From Frondihabitans sp. (lineage in GTDB: Bacteria > Actinomycetota > Actinomycetes > Actinomycetales > Microbacteriaceae), in NCBI GenBank assembly GCA_025464735.1, contig JAODMX010000070.1:1-10348 (forward strand): DNA of 10,348 bases. Reading direction: 5' to 3'. Position numbers and translations under genes: made by a program. This document shows positions 1 to 6,301 of the stretch, piece after piece. Within the stretch, counting starts at the first letter, position 1, and each line of letters begins with the position of its first letter. A model generated the notes under the pieces. The model searched no databases. It saw nothing but the letters and a program-made list of their open reading frames with translations, and had not been told where the DNA came from.

Positions 1-1110
1 TGGCGTCGCCTCCTCGGTCCGCTCGTGGCCCGCGACGACGAGGTCGCCGAGTTCACGCTTTCGTCGCTGCTCCGGGTACCCCGGCATCCTGTGACCGCCG
101 CGGTCTTCGGCCTCGCGGCTCTTGACCAGGGCTCGCCGTGGTGGAACGAGCGGTGGCGAGGCGAAGCCGCACCGGCGCTCCTCGCGGGCGTCATGGCCCA
201 CGCGATTCTCCCGATGCCGACTCTTGCCGCGTCCGCCGCCGGGATCGCGCTGGCGGTGCACGGTCACGCGCGAGGCTGGCCACTGCCCGAGGGCGGCAGC
301 CAGAGCATCGTCGATGTCCTCGCTGACGACTTCAGGGAGCACGGCGGGGTGATCGAGACCGGGGTCGAGGTGACTTCACTCGATGAGGTTTCTGACGCGA
401 CAGCCGCGATCTTCGACGTCAGTGCCCGGTCGATGGCCGACATCGGGGGCGCGCGCTTTCCGAACTCCTACTCTCGGGCACTCCGCCGTTTTCGGTACGG
501 CAACGCCGCATCCAAGGTCGACTTCGCCCTGTCGGGGCCGGTGCCGTGGCTCGACCCGGACGTTCGGCGTTCGCCGACGGTCCACCTCGGCGGTACCCGG
601 GCGATGATCGCCGCGTCGGAGCGGGACGTCGCCCGAGGGAAGCACAGCGACGACCCGTTTGTGCTGGCTGTCCAACCGGGTGTGGTCGACCCCGGGCGCG
701 CTCCCTCTGGGAAGGCTGTGCTCTGGGCGTACACGCACGTGCCTCGCGACTCGGACGTCGACCAGACGGAGGCCGTCACGCGGGTCATCGAGGGATACGC
801 GCCCGGGTTCCGCGACACGATCCTGGCGACGTCGTCGCGGACCGCGAAAGACCTCGAAAACTACGACCCGAACTATATCGGGGGTGACATCGCCTCGGGC
901 GCTCCTTCGTTGCGGCAGCTGATCGCCCGACCGACGCTCGACGTCGAGCCGTGGCGAACACCCGTTCCCGGCGTCTATCTCGCCTCGTCGTCCACCCCAC
1001 CCGGGCCGAGTGTTCACGGCCTCTGCGGCGCCTACGCCGCTCGGAGTGCCCTACGGCATGAGTTCGGAATCCGCACGCTACCCGACCTGAGGTGTTCGCG
1101 CCCGGAGTAG
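1..1110 (+). CDS. NAD(P)/FAD-dependent oxidoreductase, phytoene-desaturase-like (5' end outside window)
   Basis: The frame is open from the first base, so the gene begins upstream and 369 C-terminal residues are visible. A GTG at 25 is in frame but is not the likely start: the residues before it continue the fold, and the N-terminal dinucleotide-binding Rossmann segment (GxGxxG) that FAD oxidoreductases need is missing. The visible part matches the substrate and cap region plus the C-terminal FAD segment of the flavin amine oxidoreductase/phytoene dehydrogenase superfamily. Landmarks are a WPLPEGGSQ loop near residues 95-103, RFRYGNAASKVDFALSGPVPW near 164-184, and the C-terminal FAD-contact stretch VPGVYLASSSTPPGPSVHG near 322-340. 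Known relatives are soluble or peripheral-membrane flavoenzymes of about 470-520 residues acting on isoprenoid or unknown hydrophobic substrates. No carotenoid genes lie nearby, so the substrate cannot be assigned. It converges on the acyl-CoA ligase, with only 9 nt between the stop codons. Confidence 0.88.
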   Translation, partial: WRRLLGPLVARDDEVAEFTLSSLLRVPRHPVTAAVFGLAALDQGSPWWNERWRGEAAPALLAGVMAHAILPMPTLAASAAGIALAVHGHARGWPLPEGGSQSIVDVLADDFREHGGVIETGVEVTSLDEVSDATAAIFDVSARSMADIGGARFPNSYSRALRRFRYGNAASKVDFALSGPVPWLDPDVRRSPTVHLGGTRAMIAASERDVARGKHSDDPFVLAVQPGVVDPGRAPSGKAVLWAYTHVPRDSDVDQTEAVTRVIEGYAPGFRDTILATSSRTAKDLENYDPNYIGGDIASGAPSLRQLIARPTLDVEPWRTPVPGVYLASSSTPPGPSVHGLCGAYAARSALRHEFGIRTLPDLRCSRPE

Positions 1111-1119
1111 GCGGGCGTG
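1097..1119. terminator. possible short bidirectional terminator hairpin
   Basis: An 8-bp stem (1097-1104 with 1112-1119, one G·U pair) closes a 7-nt loop at 1105-1111, between two convergent genes and overlapping the stop of the upstream one. There is no U-tract on either strand. Actinobacterial terminators often lack one, but in GC-rich DNA a stem this short can arise by chance, so support is weak. Confidence 0.3.
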
Positions 1120-2799
1120 CTACTTCTTGAGCAACTGCTCCTTGACCTTGCGTCGGATCACCTTGCCGACGAGTGAACGAGGCAGATCGTTCACGACCAC
1201 GATGCGGCGCGGCACCTTGTAGGCGGCGAGGTTGTCGCGGGCGAAGTCGCGCAGCGCCTGCTGATCGAGGTCAACCCCCTTCTTCATCACGACCGCGGCC
1301 GTGACCTGCTCGCCCGAGGCGCTCGAGATACCCACGACGGCGACGTCTTCGACACCTTCGAAGCGCAGGAGGGTCTCCTCGACCTCGGTGGGCGACACGT
1401 TGAAGCCACCCGTGATGATGAGGTCTTTGATGCGGTCGACGATCGACACGAAGCCGTCCCCGTCGATCGTAACGATGTCGCCCGTGCGGAACCAGCCGTC
1501 GATGAGCACCTCGGCGGTTTCGTCCGGTCGGCGGTAGTAGCCGCTGAACACCTGCGGCCCCTTGACCAGCAGCTCTCCGGGCTCGCCGGGCTTCACGTCT
1601 TTGGTGATGTCGTCGGGGTCGACGACGCGGCACTCGGTGCTGGGGAACGGCAGACCGACGGTGCCCGCGCGGCGGTTGTCGGACACCGGGTTGGCCATCA
1701 GGATCGGCGAGGTCTCGCTGAGCCCGTAGCCTTCGATCAGCCAACCACCGGAGCGTGCCTCCCACGGCTCGACGACACTCGCCGAGAGCGGCATGGCACC
1801 CGAGATCGCGATCTCGATTCCCTTGAGCGACACATTCGCGTCGTCAGCCGCTCTCTGGAGTCGCTGATAGATCGGTGGCACCGCGGGCAGGAACGTCGGC
1901 GGATGCTTCTTCATCGCCGCGAGGACCAGCGACGGCTCGAACGCGGGGAACAGCACCAGCCGCGCCCCCATCTTCATCGCGAAGGTGAGGCAGAGCGTGA
2001 GGCCGTAGGCGTGGAACATCGGGAGGATCGCGTAGACCACCGTCTCGCCCTCCTTGATCTGCGGAATCCAGGCGCGGGCCTGCTCGACGTTCGAGAGCAG
2101 GTTGCTGTGGCTGAGCATTGCGCCTTTCGGGCTGCCCGTAGTGCCGCTGGTGTACTGGATCAGCGCCAGGTCATCGACCTCGGGGCGCGGATGGGTCGGA
2201 TCGAGCCTCGGTGAAGCGGCAATGGCCTGCCAGGTGGTTGTTCCTGAGACTTTCGTGGTCAGACGGTTGCGCGACTCGCGAGCCTTCTTGATCGGAAGTC
2301 GCAGCTGAGCACGCATGGTCAGCGGCATGGCGCGCGTCACGTCGATCGAGACGATGGCATCGAGGGGGACGTCCGGAGGAAACTCCTGGAGGGTCTTCAC
2401 CGTTTTGTCCCACGCGATGGCGATGCGGGCGCCGTGGTCTTCGAACTGGTGGCGGAGTTCCCTCGGCGTGTAGAGCGGGTTGTGCTCGACGACGATGCCG
2501 CCGAGGCGGAGCACCGCGTAGAACGCGACCACGTGCTGGGGGCAGTTGGGAAGGATCAAGGCGACCGTGTCGCCCTTCTTGACCCCGAGTTTCCGGAGCC
2601 CCTCGGCCGCGCGCTGGATCTGCTCGACCATGTCTGCATAGGTGGTCTCGGCACCGAAGTACTCGAGCGCTACGGCCTTCGGGTACTTGTCAGCGATGCC
2701 CTTCACGAGATCGATAAGAGAACCGGTCACGGGTTCGATGTCGTGGGGGATTCCAGAGGCGTAGGAGTCAAGCCAGGGACGAGCGCTGTCGATGGTCAC
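1120..2799 (-). CDS. fadD: long-chain fatty-acid--CoA ligase (FadD-type AMP-forming synthetase)
   Basis: A complete 559-residue acyl-adenylate-forming enzyme. It activates a fatty acid with ATP and CoA to acyl-CoA plus AMP and PPi, in the cytoplasm or at the inner membrane face. Motifs in order: ATP P-loop YTSGTTGSPKGA at 216-227; YGLSET (A5) at 358-363; GWFRTGD (A7) at 435-441, where Asp441 would bind the ribose; the hinge and fatty-acyl signature DRIKDLIITGGFNVSP (A8) at 455-470; and the A10 loop with catalytic Lys546 in SLVGKVIRRK. The length is usual for FadD. The start is GTG at 2799: an in-frame TAG lies 12 nt upstream, so no longer start is possible. No Shine-Dalgarno is present, and the TAGAGT hexamer 6 nt before GTG suggests a leaderless mRNA. 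It is divergent from the SDR gene. The role may be beta-oxidation or lipid remodelling; chain-length preference cannot be read from sequence. Confidence 0.95.
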   Translation of the reverse strand: MTIDSARPWLDSYASGIPHDIEPVTGSLIDLVKGIADKYPKAVALEYFGAETTYADMVEQIQRAAEGLRKLGVKKGDTVALILPNCPQHVVAFYAVLRLGGIVVEHNPLYTPRELRHQFEDHGARIAIAWDKTVKTLQEFPPDVPLDAIVSIDVTRAMPLTMRAQLRLPIKKARESRNRLTTKVSGTTTWQAIAASPRLDPTHPRPEVDDLALIQYTSGTTGSPKGAMLSHSNLLSNVEQARAWIPQIKEGETVVYAILPMFHAYGLTLCLTFAMKMGARLVLFPAFEPSLVLAAMKKHPPTFLPAVPPIYQRLQRAADDANVSLKGIEIAISGAMPLSASVVEPWEARSGGWLIEGYGLSETSPILMANPVSDNRRAGTVGLPFPSTECRVVDPDDITKDVKPGEPGELLVKGPQVFSGYYRRPDETAEVLIDGWFRTGDIVTIDGDGFVSIVDRIKDLIITGGFNVSPTEVEETLLRFEGVEDVAVVGISSASGEQVTAAVVMKKGVDLDQQALRDFARDNLAAYKVPRRIVVVNDLPRSLVGKVIRRKVKEQLLKK

Positions 2800-2811
2800 C
2801 CGTCCACTCTA
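2800..2811 (-). promoter_or_regulatory. -10 element of a probable leaderless promoter for fadD
   Basis: On the minus strand, TAGAGT (2811-2806) fits the actinobacterial TAnnnT -10 pattern and is followed by exactly 6 nt before the GTG start. This places the predicted transcription start at or next to the start codon. The TAG is also an in-frame stop, which fixes the coding start. No convincing -35 is visible at 16-18 nt spacing. Confidence 0.55.
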
Positions 2812-2880
2812 GAAGATCGAGCATGCGGGCATCGGAAGAGATGCCAGGTGCGCGGTGTTGGCTGGAGAGGATCAACCATC

Positions 2881-2888
2881 GAAAGGAA
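2881..2888 (+). promoter_or_regulatory. Shine-Dalgarno site that decides the SDR start
   Basis: The purine run GAAAGGAA ends 7 nt before GTG at 2896. The frame stays open about 460 nt further upstream, antisense to fadD, so this ribosome-binding site and the Rossmann motif that follows directly are what identify the true start. Confidence 0.8.
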
Positions 2889-2895
2889 CACCACT

Positions 2896-3717
2896 GTGAG
2901 CAAGATCTGGTTCATCACGGGAGCGTCGAGGGGCTTCGGCCGCGAGTGGACTGAGGCCGCGCTCGAGCGTGGCGACAGTGTCGCCGCGACCGCACGCAAG
3001 CTGGAGTCGCTCGATGACCTGACGGCGAAATACCCCGACACCTTCCTCGGGCTGCGACTCGACGTCGACGACCGCGACGCCGACTTCGCGGCGGTGAAGG
3101 CCGCCCACGACCGATTCGGACGACTCGACGTCGTCATCAACAACGCCGGCTATGGCCACTTCGGCATGATCGAGGAGCTCAGCGAGAAGGAGGTCCGGGC
3201 GCAGCTCGAGACGAACCTCTTCGGTGCGCTCTGGGTCACCCAGGCCGCTCTGCCCTATCTTCGCGAGCAGGGATCGGGGCACATCATCAACGTGTCGAGC
3301 ATCGGCGGTATCTCCGCCTTCCCGGGCATCGGCGCCTACCACATGTCCAAGTGGGCGCTCGAGGCCCTCGGCCAATCGCTCTCGCAGGAGGTCGCGGGTT
3401 TCGGCATCAAGGTCACGACCATCGAGCCGGGCGGGTTCTCGACCGACTGGGCCGGTCCTTCGGCCAAGCACAGCGATGCCCTCGACGCCTACGCCGCCGC
3501 CCACGAGGCGTCAAGGAATCGCCCAACGGCGTCGACGACGCGCGGGGAGCCGACCGCGACCCGCAAGCCGATCCTCACGATCGTCGACGCCGAGAACCCT
3601 CCGCTCCGAGTCTTCTTCGGTAGGGCTCCGATCCAGATCGCGACGAAGGACTACGAGTCTCGGCTCGCGACCTGGAACGAATGGCAGCACGTCGCTGAGG
3701 AAGCCCAGGGCAACTGA
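2896..3717 (+). CDS. SDR-family NAD(P)-dependent oxidoreductase
   Basis: A complete 273-residue classical short-chain dehydrogenase, expected to be a soluble NAD(P)(H) enzyme acting on an alcohol/carbonyl pair. Visible motifs: cofactor loop TGASRGFG at 8-15; Asp56 at the end of the third strand; NNAG at 82-85; and the full catalytic tetrad Asn107, Ser135, Tyr148 and Lys152 (YHMSK at 148-152). Arg12 in the glycine loop hints at NADP preference. The C-terminal IVDAENPPLRVFFG at 229-242 is typical of the actinobacterial subgroup that ends near 275 residues. The start GTG follows a clear Shine-Dalgarno at 7 nt. Residues 206-215 are odd: their codons (TCA, AGG, AAT, CCA) are atypical for this genome, and the -1 frame looks more gene-like there, so a compensated frameshift is possible. 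The alcohol dehydrogenase starts 63 nt after the stop. The substrate is unknown. Confidence 0.92.
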   Translation: MSKIWFITGASRGFGREWTEAALERGDSVAATARKLESLDDLTAKYPDTFLGLRLDVDDRDADFAAVKAAHDRFGRLDVVINNAGYGHFGMIEELSEKEVRAQLETNLFGALWVTQAALPYLREQGSGHIINVSSIGGISAFPGIGAYHMSKWALEALGQSLSQEVAGFGIKVTTIEPGGFSTDWAGPSAKHSDALDAYAAAHEASRNRPTASTTRGEPTATRKPILTIVDAENPPLRVFFGRAPIQIATKDYESRLATWNEWQHVAEEAQGN

Positions 3718-3742
3718 CGAGGGTCTGAACAACTTCTACGAT
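3714..3742 (+). promoter_or_regulatory. predicted sigma-70-type promoter for the alcohol dehydrogenase
   Basis: CTGACG at 3714-3719 matches the -35 consensus TTGACA at four of six positions. TACGAT at 3737-3742 matches TAnnnT, and the spacer is exactly 17 nt. A start near 3749 would give a leader of about 32 nt carrying the Shine-Dalgarno GGAAGGAA (3768-3775). The -35 overlaps the SDR stop codon, so the ADH gene can be expressed independently of the SDR gene. Confidence 0.55.
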
Positions 3743-3780
3743 GAACAAGGGCCGATCTGCGGCCCGCGGAAGGAACACGC

Positions 3781-4824
3781 GTGCGCGCCACCATCATGTA
3801 CAACGACGGATCCGTGACGAGCGAGCAGGTGCCGGATCCTGCCCTTCTCACCCCGACCGACGCTCTCGTCCGGATCACGGCCAGCTGCATCTGCGGCTCC
3901 GACCTCCACCCCTACCACCGTGGCCTCGGCGCGCTCGAGTCGAAGCGTGCGGGCCACGAGTTCGTCGGGATCGTCGAGGAGGTCGGCAGCGACGTCGTCA
4001 CGGTGAAGCCAGGCGACTTCGTCATCGCGCCGTTCAAGATCAGCGACGGAACCTGTATCAACTGCCGCAACGGCGTACAGACATCATGCCTGCACGGTGC
4101 GTGGTGGGGCGGCGTCGACGACACCGGTGCCGCCGTGGACGGCGGCCAGGGCGAGGCCGCACGAGTGCCGCAGGCCGACGGCACGCTCGTCAAGGTCGAC
4201 CGCGCGGTCGACGACGCCCTCCTGCCGCACCTGCTGACGCTCTCCGACGTCATGGGCACGGGACACCATGCGGCCGTGAAAGCGGGCGTCGGTCCGGGCT
4301 CGACCGTGGCAGTCGTCGGTGACGGAGCCGTGGGCTTGAGCGGCGTTCTCGCAGCCGCGCGCCTCGGGGCGGCTCGCATCGTGATGATGTCGAAGTACGC
4401 CGACCGACAGGCTATGGCCACGCGTTTCGGCGCGACCGACATCGTCGAATCGCGCGGCGACGAAGGCATCGCTGCCGTGAAGGCACTCTTCGACGGGCTG
4501 GGCGCCGACGCGGTGCTCGAGTGCGTCGGATCGCAGGCGTCGATGGACCAGGCCGTGGGCGTCGCTCGCCCGGGCGGCGTTGTCGGCTATGTCGGGGCGC
4601 CGAGCGGGCAGTTTCCGACCCGCAGGCTTTTCGACGGCAACCTGACCTACTCGGGAGGCGTGGCCCCGGTCCGCAAGTACCTGCCCGAACTGCTCGCCGA
4701 AGTTCTCGCCGGCACACTCCTCCCCGGAGCCGTCTTTACTGACACGCTGCCGCTCGCCGATGTGGCCGCGGGCTACGCGGCGATGGACGAGCGCCGCGCC
4801 ATCAAGGTGCTGCTCACGCCGTGA
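3781..4824 (+). CDS. zinc-dependent medium-chain alcohol dehydrogenase family protein
   Basis: A complete 347-residue MDR enzyme that would oxidise an alcohol, or reduce an aldehyde, with NAD(P) in the cytoplasm. The catalytic zinc site is visible as Cys38 in CICGSDLH (37-43) and the GHE triplet at 58-60. The structural zinc lobe lies in DGTCINCRNGVQTSC (89-103): Cys92, Cys95 and Cys103 are present, but the position usually held by the first Cys is Asp89. The Rossmann loop is GDGAVG at 180-185, followed by MSKYADRQ at 203-210. This resembles the formaldehyde-dehydrogenase-like ADH subgroup of the MDR superfamily; I do not claim the substrate. The GTG start follows GGAAGGAA with 5 nt spacing. 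It lies 63 nt downstream of the SDR gene, so co-transcription is possible, but it has its own predicted promoter. A large inverted repeat follows the stop by 16 nt. Confidence 0.93.
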   Translation: MRATIMYNDGSVTSEQVPDPALLTPTDALVRITASCICGSDLHPYHRGLGALESKRAGHEFVGIVEEVGSDVVTVKPGDFVIAPFKISDGTCINCRNGVQTSCLHGAWWGGVDDTGAAVDGGQGEAARVPQADGTLVKVDRAVDDALLPHLLTLSDVMGTGHHAAVKAGVGPGSTVAVVGDGAVGLSGVLAAARLGAARIVMMSKYADRQAMATRFGATDIVESRGDEGIAAVKALFDGLGADAVLECVGSQASMDQAVGVARPGGVVGYVGAPSGQFPTRRLFDGNLTYSGGVAPVRKYLPELLAEVLAGTLLPGAVFTDTLPLADVAAGYAAMDERRAIKVLLTP

Positions 4825-4840
4825 GCGGCACGTGGCGCTC

Positions 4841-4904
4841 AAACCCTCGCCGTCGGCCGTGGCGGTGGTCCTAGGCGGGGTGCGGGGGCCGACCGCGAGG
4901 GTTT
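4841..4904. terminator. long inverted repeat between convergent genes, probable bidirectional terminator
   Basis: Arms at 4841-4858 and 4887-4904 are complementary at 17 of 18 positions, enclosing a 28-nt G-rich loop. The outer base pairs are AAAC with GTTT, so the RNA stem ends in a short U run in both directions. It fills most of the 104-nt gap between the ends of the ADH gene (+) and the DinB-fold gene (-), the expected place for a shared terminator. The unusually large loop and long arms also fit a dispersed intergenic repeat. Confidence 0.65.
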
Positions 4905-4928
4905 AGGGGGCGGCGCCAGCGGGGGAGC

Positions 4929-5486
4929 TCAGCCGGCGTCGCGGCCCGTGAGCGCCAGCAGCCGGATCCGGAGCGGGGCATCGGGCGCGACCGGCACGGC
5001 CGGCGCGTAGAGGCCGCTCGCCTGCAGCGCGTCGGCCTGCGGCTCGAAGACGCCCCAGACGGCGTCGATAAGCGTGGCGTCAAGCTCCTCGTCGGCACCG
5101 GTGGCCCGGGCGAGGTCCCAGGTGTGGATCGTGACGTCGCTGACCTGCTCGGCGAGGTAGTCGGCCGCCGAGACGGTGTCGTACGAGAGATGAACCTCGG
5201 TGTCGAGCGATGCCGCCTCCCAGGCGGCGACGGCGGCGGTGGAGTGTCGCTCCCACTCGAGCACCAGGTCATCACCCAGGGGCTCCAACTGCAGACGAGC
5301 CTCGGCGTTCGTGGCGCCGCCCAGCAGGAGCGGCACCCACTGTTGATCTTCGACGACGTGCGCGACAAGGTCGCGCACGCTCCACTCCGAGTCGGGCGTC
5401 GGGGCATCCCAGTCGGTCACGGTCGCGAGGCGGAGGGCGAACTCGCGGTGGGCGGTGCGCTGAAGGGCGGTCCAGTCGGTGGTCAT
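4929..5486 (-). CDS. TIGR03086-like DinB/MDMPI-fold putative metal-binding protein
   Basis: A complete 185-residue protein of the DinB/mycothiol-dependent maleylpyruvate isomerase N-terminal type, as judged from WSVRDLVAHVVED at 35-47 and DVTIHTWDLARATG at 117-130. By analogy with the isomerase's His-Glu-His metal site, likely ligands are His43, Asp117 and His121 (4-residue spacing kept, Glu replaced by Asp). The family forms a four-helix bundle and is thought to be cytoplasmic. Some members use mycothiol as cofactor or act in thiol conjugation, but the reaction of this branch is not established. The length is typical for members lacking a C-terminal sterol-carrier-like domain. ATG at 5486 has an AGGA Shine-Dalgarno about 6 nt upstream. 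It is divergent from the membrane protein gene and convergent with the ADH gene across the inverted repeat. Confidence 0.85.
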   Translation of the reverse strand: MTTDWTALQRTAHREFALRLATVTDWDAPTPDSEWSVRDLVAHVVEDQQWVPLLLGGATNAEARLQLEPLGDDLVLEWERHSTAAVAAWEAASLDTEVHLSYDTVSAADYLAEQVSDVTIHTWDLARATGADEELDATLIDAVWGVFEPQADALQASGLYAPAVPVAPDAPLRIRLLALTGRDAG

Positions 5487-5599
5487 GAGGGTCCTCTCGC
5501 AAGCGGCGTCGTGATCGTCCGGAAACTCGCGCCTCCGGGTTCACAACAACAGTGGTGCCTCGTCGACCCTTCCCGCCACTGGTTCGCTTTCAGCGGACC

Positions 5600-5628
5600 T
5601 CGCCATCGGTGCCGAAGTCTGGCACTCT
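5600..5628 (+). promoter_or_regulatory. weak leaderless-type promoter for the membrane protein gene
   Basis: TCGCCA (5600-5605, four of six matches to TTGACA), a 17-nt spacer and CACTCT (5623-5628, lacking the first T of TAnnnT) are followed by 6 nt and the ATG at 5635. No Shine-Dalgarno precedes that ATG. The geometry matches the other leaderless candidates in the window, but the -10 is poor. Confidence 0.35.
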
Positions 5629-5634
5629 TCTGTC

Positions 5635-6168
5635 ATGACCGACGAGACCGTGCCCCGCAGGATCCTGGGCCCCGCCTTGGTGGTCCCGGCACTGTCCGCG
5701 GTCGTGGTGATCGTCGGCATCGTGCTGGTCTGGCACGCCGCAGCCACGCCGGTGAGCTTCGGCTGGTTTGCTTACGCTCCGCTCAGCGATACGACGTTCC
5801 GGCCCGATCTCGACCGGGGGAGCGAAGGTTGGGGAGGGGTCCTCGTCGCGCTCGGCGTCGTGGCTCTCGGATTCTGGCTCGGCGCGCGAGTTCCGCGTGA
5901 CTCCTCGACGAAGCCAGCGCGCAGGATCCTGAGCCTCGGCCTTCCGCTCGCCGCGGTCGTGATCGGGGCGGCGTTGGCCCGGTGGGGCGAGACGGCGCCC
6001 CTCGGGTTCGTGTTCGTGCCCGGCTCGTCTGGCGTGTTCATCCCCTTCATCCCCGTGACCGTAGTGGGCCAGCTCGCCCTCGCCGTCGGCGCCGTGCTCG
6101 TCCTGGTCGGCCTCGCGGTGCTCGCGTTCGCCGCGGGGCGCCGTCTCGCCGCCGCTCGCCGCGCCTGA
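5635..6168 (+). CDS. hypothetical integral membrane protein, four predicted transmembrane segments
   Basis: A 177-residue protein that I cannot assign to a named family. Hydrophobic stretches near residues 13-36, 66-84, 98-116 and 143-167 suggest four membrane helices. The N-terminal ten residues are polar (two Arg) and the C-terminus is Arg/Ala-rich, which under the positive-inside rule puts both ends in the cytoplasm. The loop after helix 1 carries an aromatic motif, FGWFAYAPLSD, at 42-52. The helix 3-4 loop is hydrophobic and Gly/Pro-rich (FVFVPGSSGVFIPFIPV, 125-141), perhaps a re-entrant or surface-lying element. No catalytic signature or lipobox is visible. The start ATG lacks a Shine-Dalgarno but sits 6 nt after a weak -10-like hexamer. 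Codon use is strongly G/C at third positions throughout, supporting a real gene. Confidence 0.8.
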   Translation: MTDETVPRRILGPALVVPALSAVVVIVGIVLVWHAAATPVSFGWFAYAPLSDTTFRPDLDRGSEGWGGVLVALGVVALGFWLGARVPRDSSTKPARRILSLGLPLAAVVIGAALARWGETAPLGFVFVPGSSGVFIPFIPVTVVGQLALAVGAVLVLVGLAVLAFAAGRRLAAARRA

Positions 6169-6170
6169 TC

Positions 6171-6246
6171 CCGCGAGAGCCGCACTTTCGGCCGATGTCC
6201 CAGCGCCGCGGCGCTGGCACCCCGGCCGAAAGCGCGTGTTCCGCGG
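6171..6246. repeat. 76-nt imperfect palindrome in a convergent intergenic gap
   Basis: The element is symmetric about 6208/6209, with 30 of 38 opposed positions Watson-Crick complementary. Its core at 6200-6217 is a perfect 18-nt palindrome. The 14-nt blocks at 6181-6194 and 6223-6236 match at 13 of 14, and the outer 5-bp blocks at 6171-6175 and 6242-6246 match fully. It begins 2 nt after the membrane protein stop codon, so it could terminate that gene. Its length and layered structure also suit a dispersed REP-like element. No second copy occurs in this window. Confidence 0.65.
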
Positions 6247-6250
6247 ACGG

Positions 6251-6286
6251 CGAAGGGGCCCACGCCGTGCGGCGTGGGCCCCTTCG
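6251..6286 (-). terminator. perfect 16-bp hairpin, terminator of yceI
   Basis: Arms 6251-6266 and 6271-6286 are fully complementary, with a GTGC loop. On the minus strand it begins 15 nt after the YceI stop codon. The stem is very GC-rich and no U-tract follows, as is common for actinobacterial terminators. It may serve both converging genes. Confidence 0.8.
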
Positions 6287-6301
6287 GGGTGAAACCGTGT
6301 G

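Noticed and set aside
25..25. GTG at 25 as the start of the FAD oxidoreductase
   Set aside because: The protein would lack its FAD-binding N-terminus and the frame is open to the window edge; it is a partial gene.
2434..2895. Open frame upstream of the SDR gene giving a 427-residue protein
   Set aside because: This part is antisense to fadD, lacks SDR features, and the true start is marked by a Shine-Dalgarno and the TGASRGFG loop directly after GTG 2896.
5124..5900. 258-codon plus-strand open frame spanning the DinB-fold gene and into the membrane protein
   Set aside because: It is antisense to one convincing gene and out of frame with another; no domain and no ribosome-binding site.
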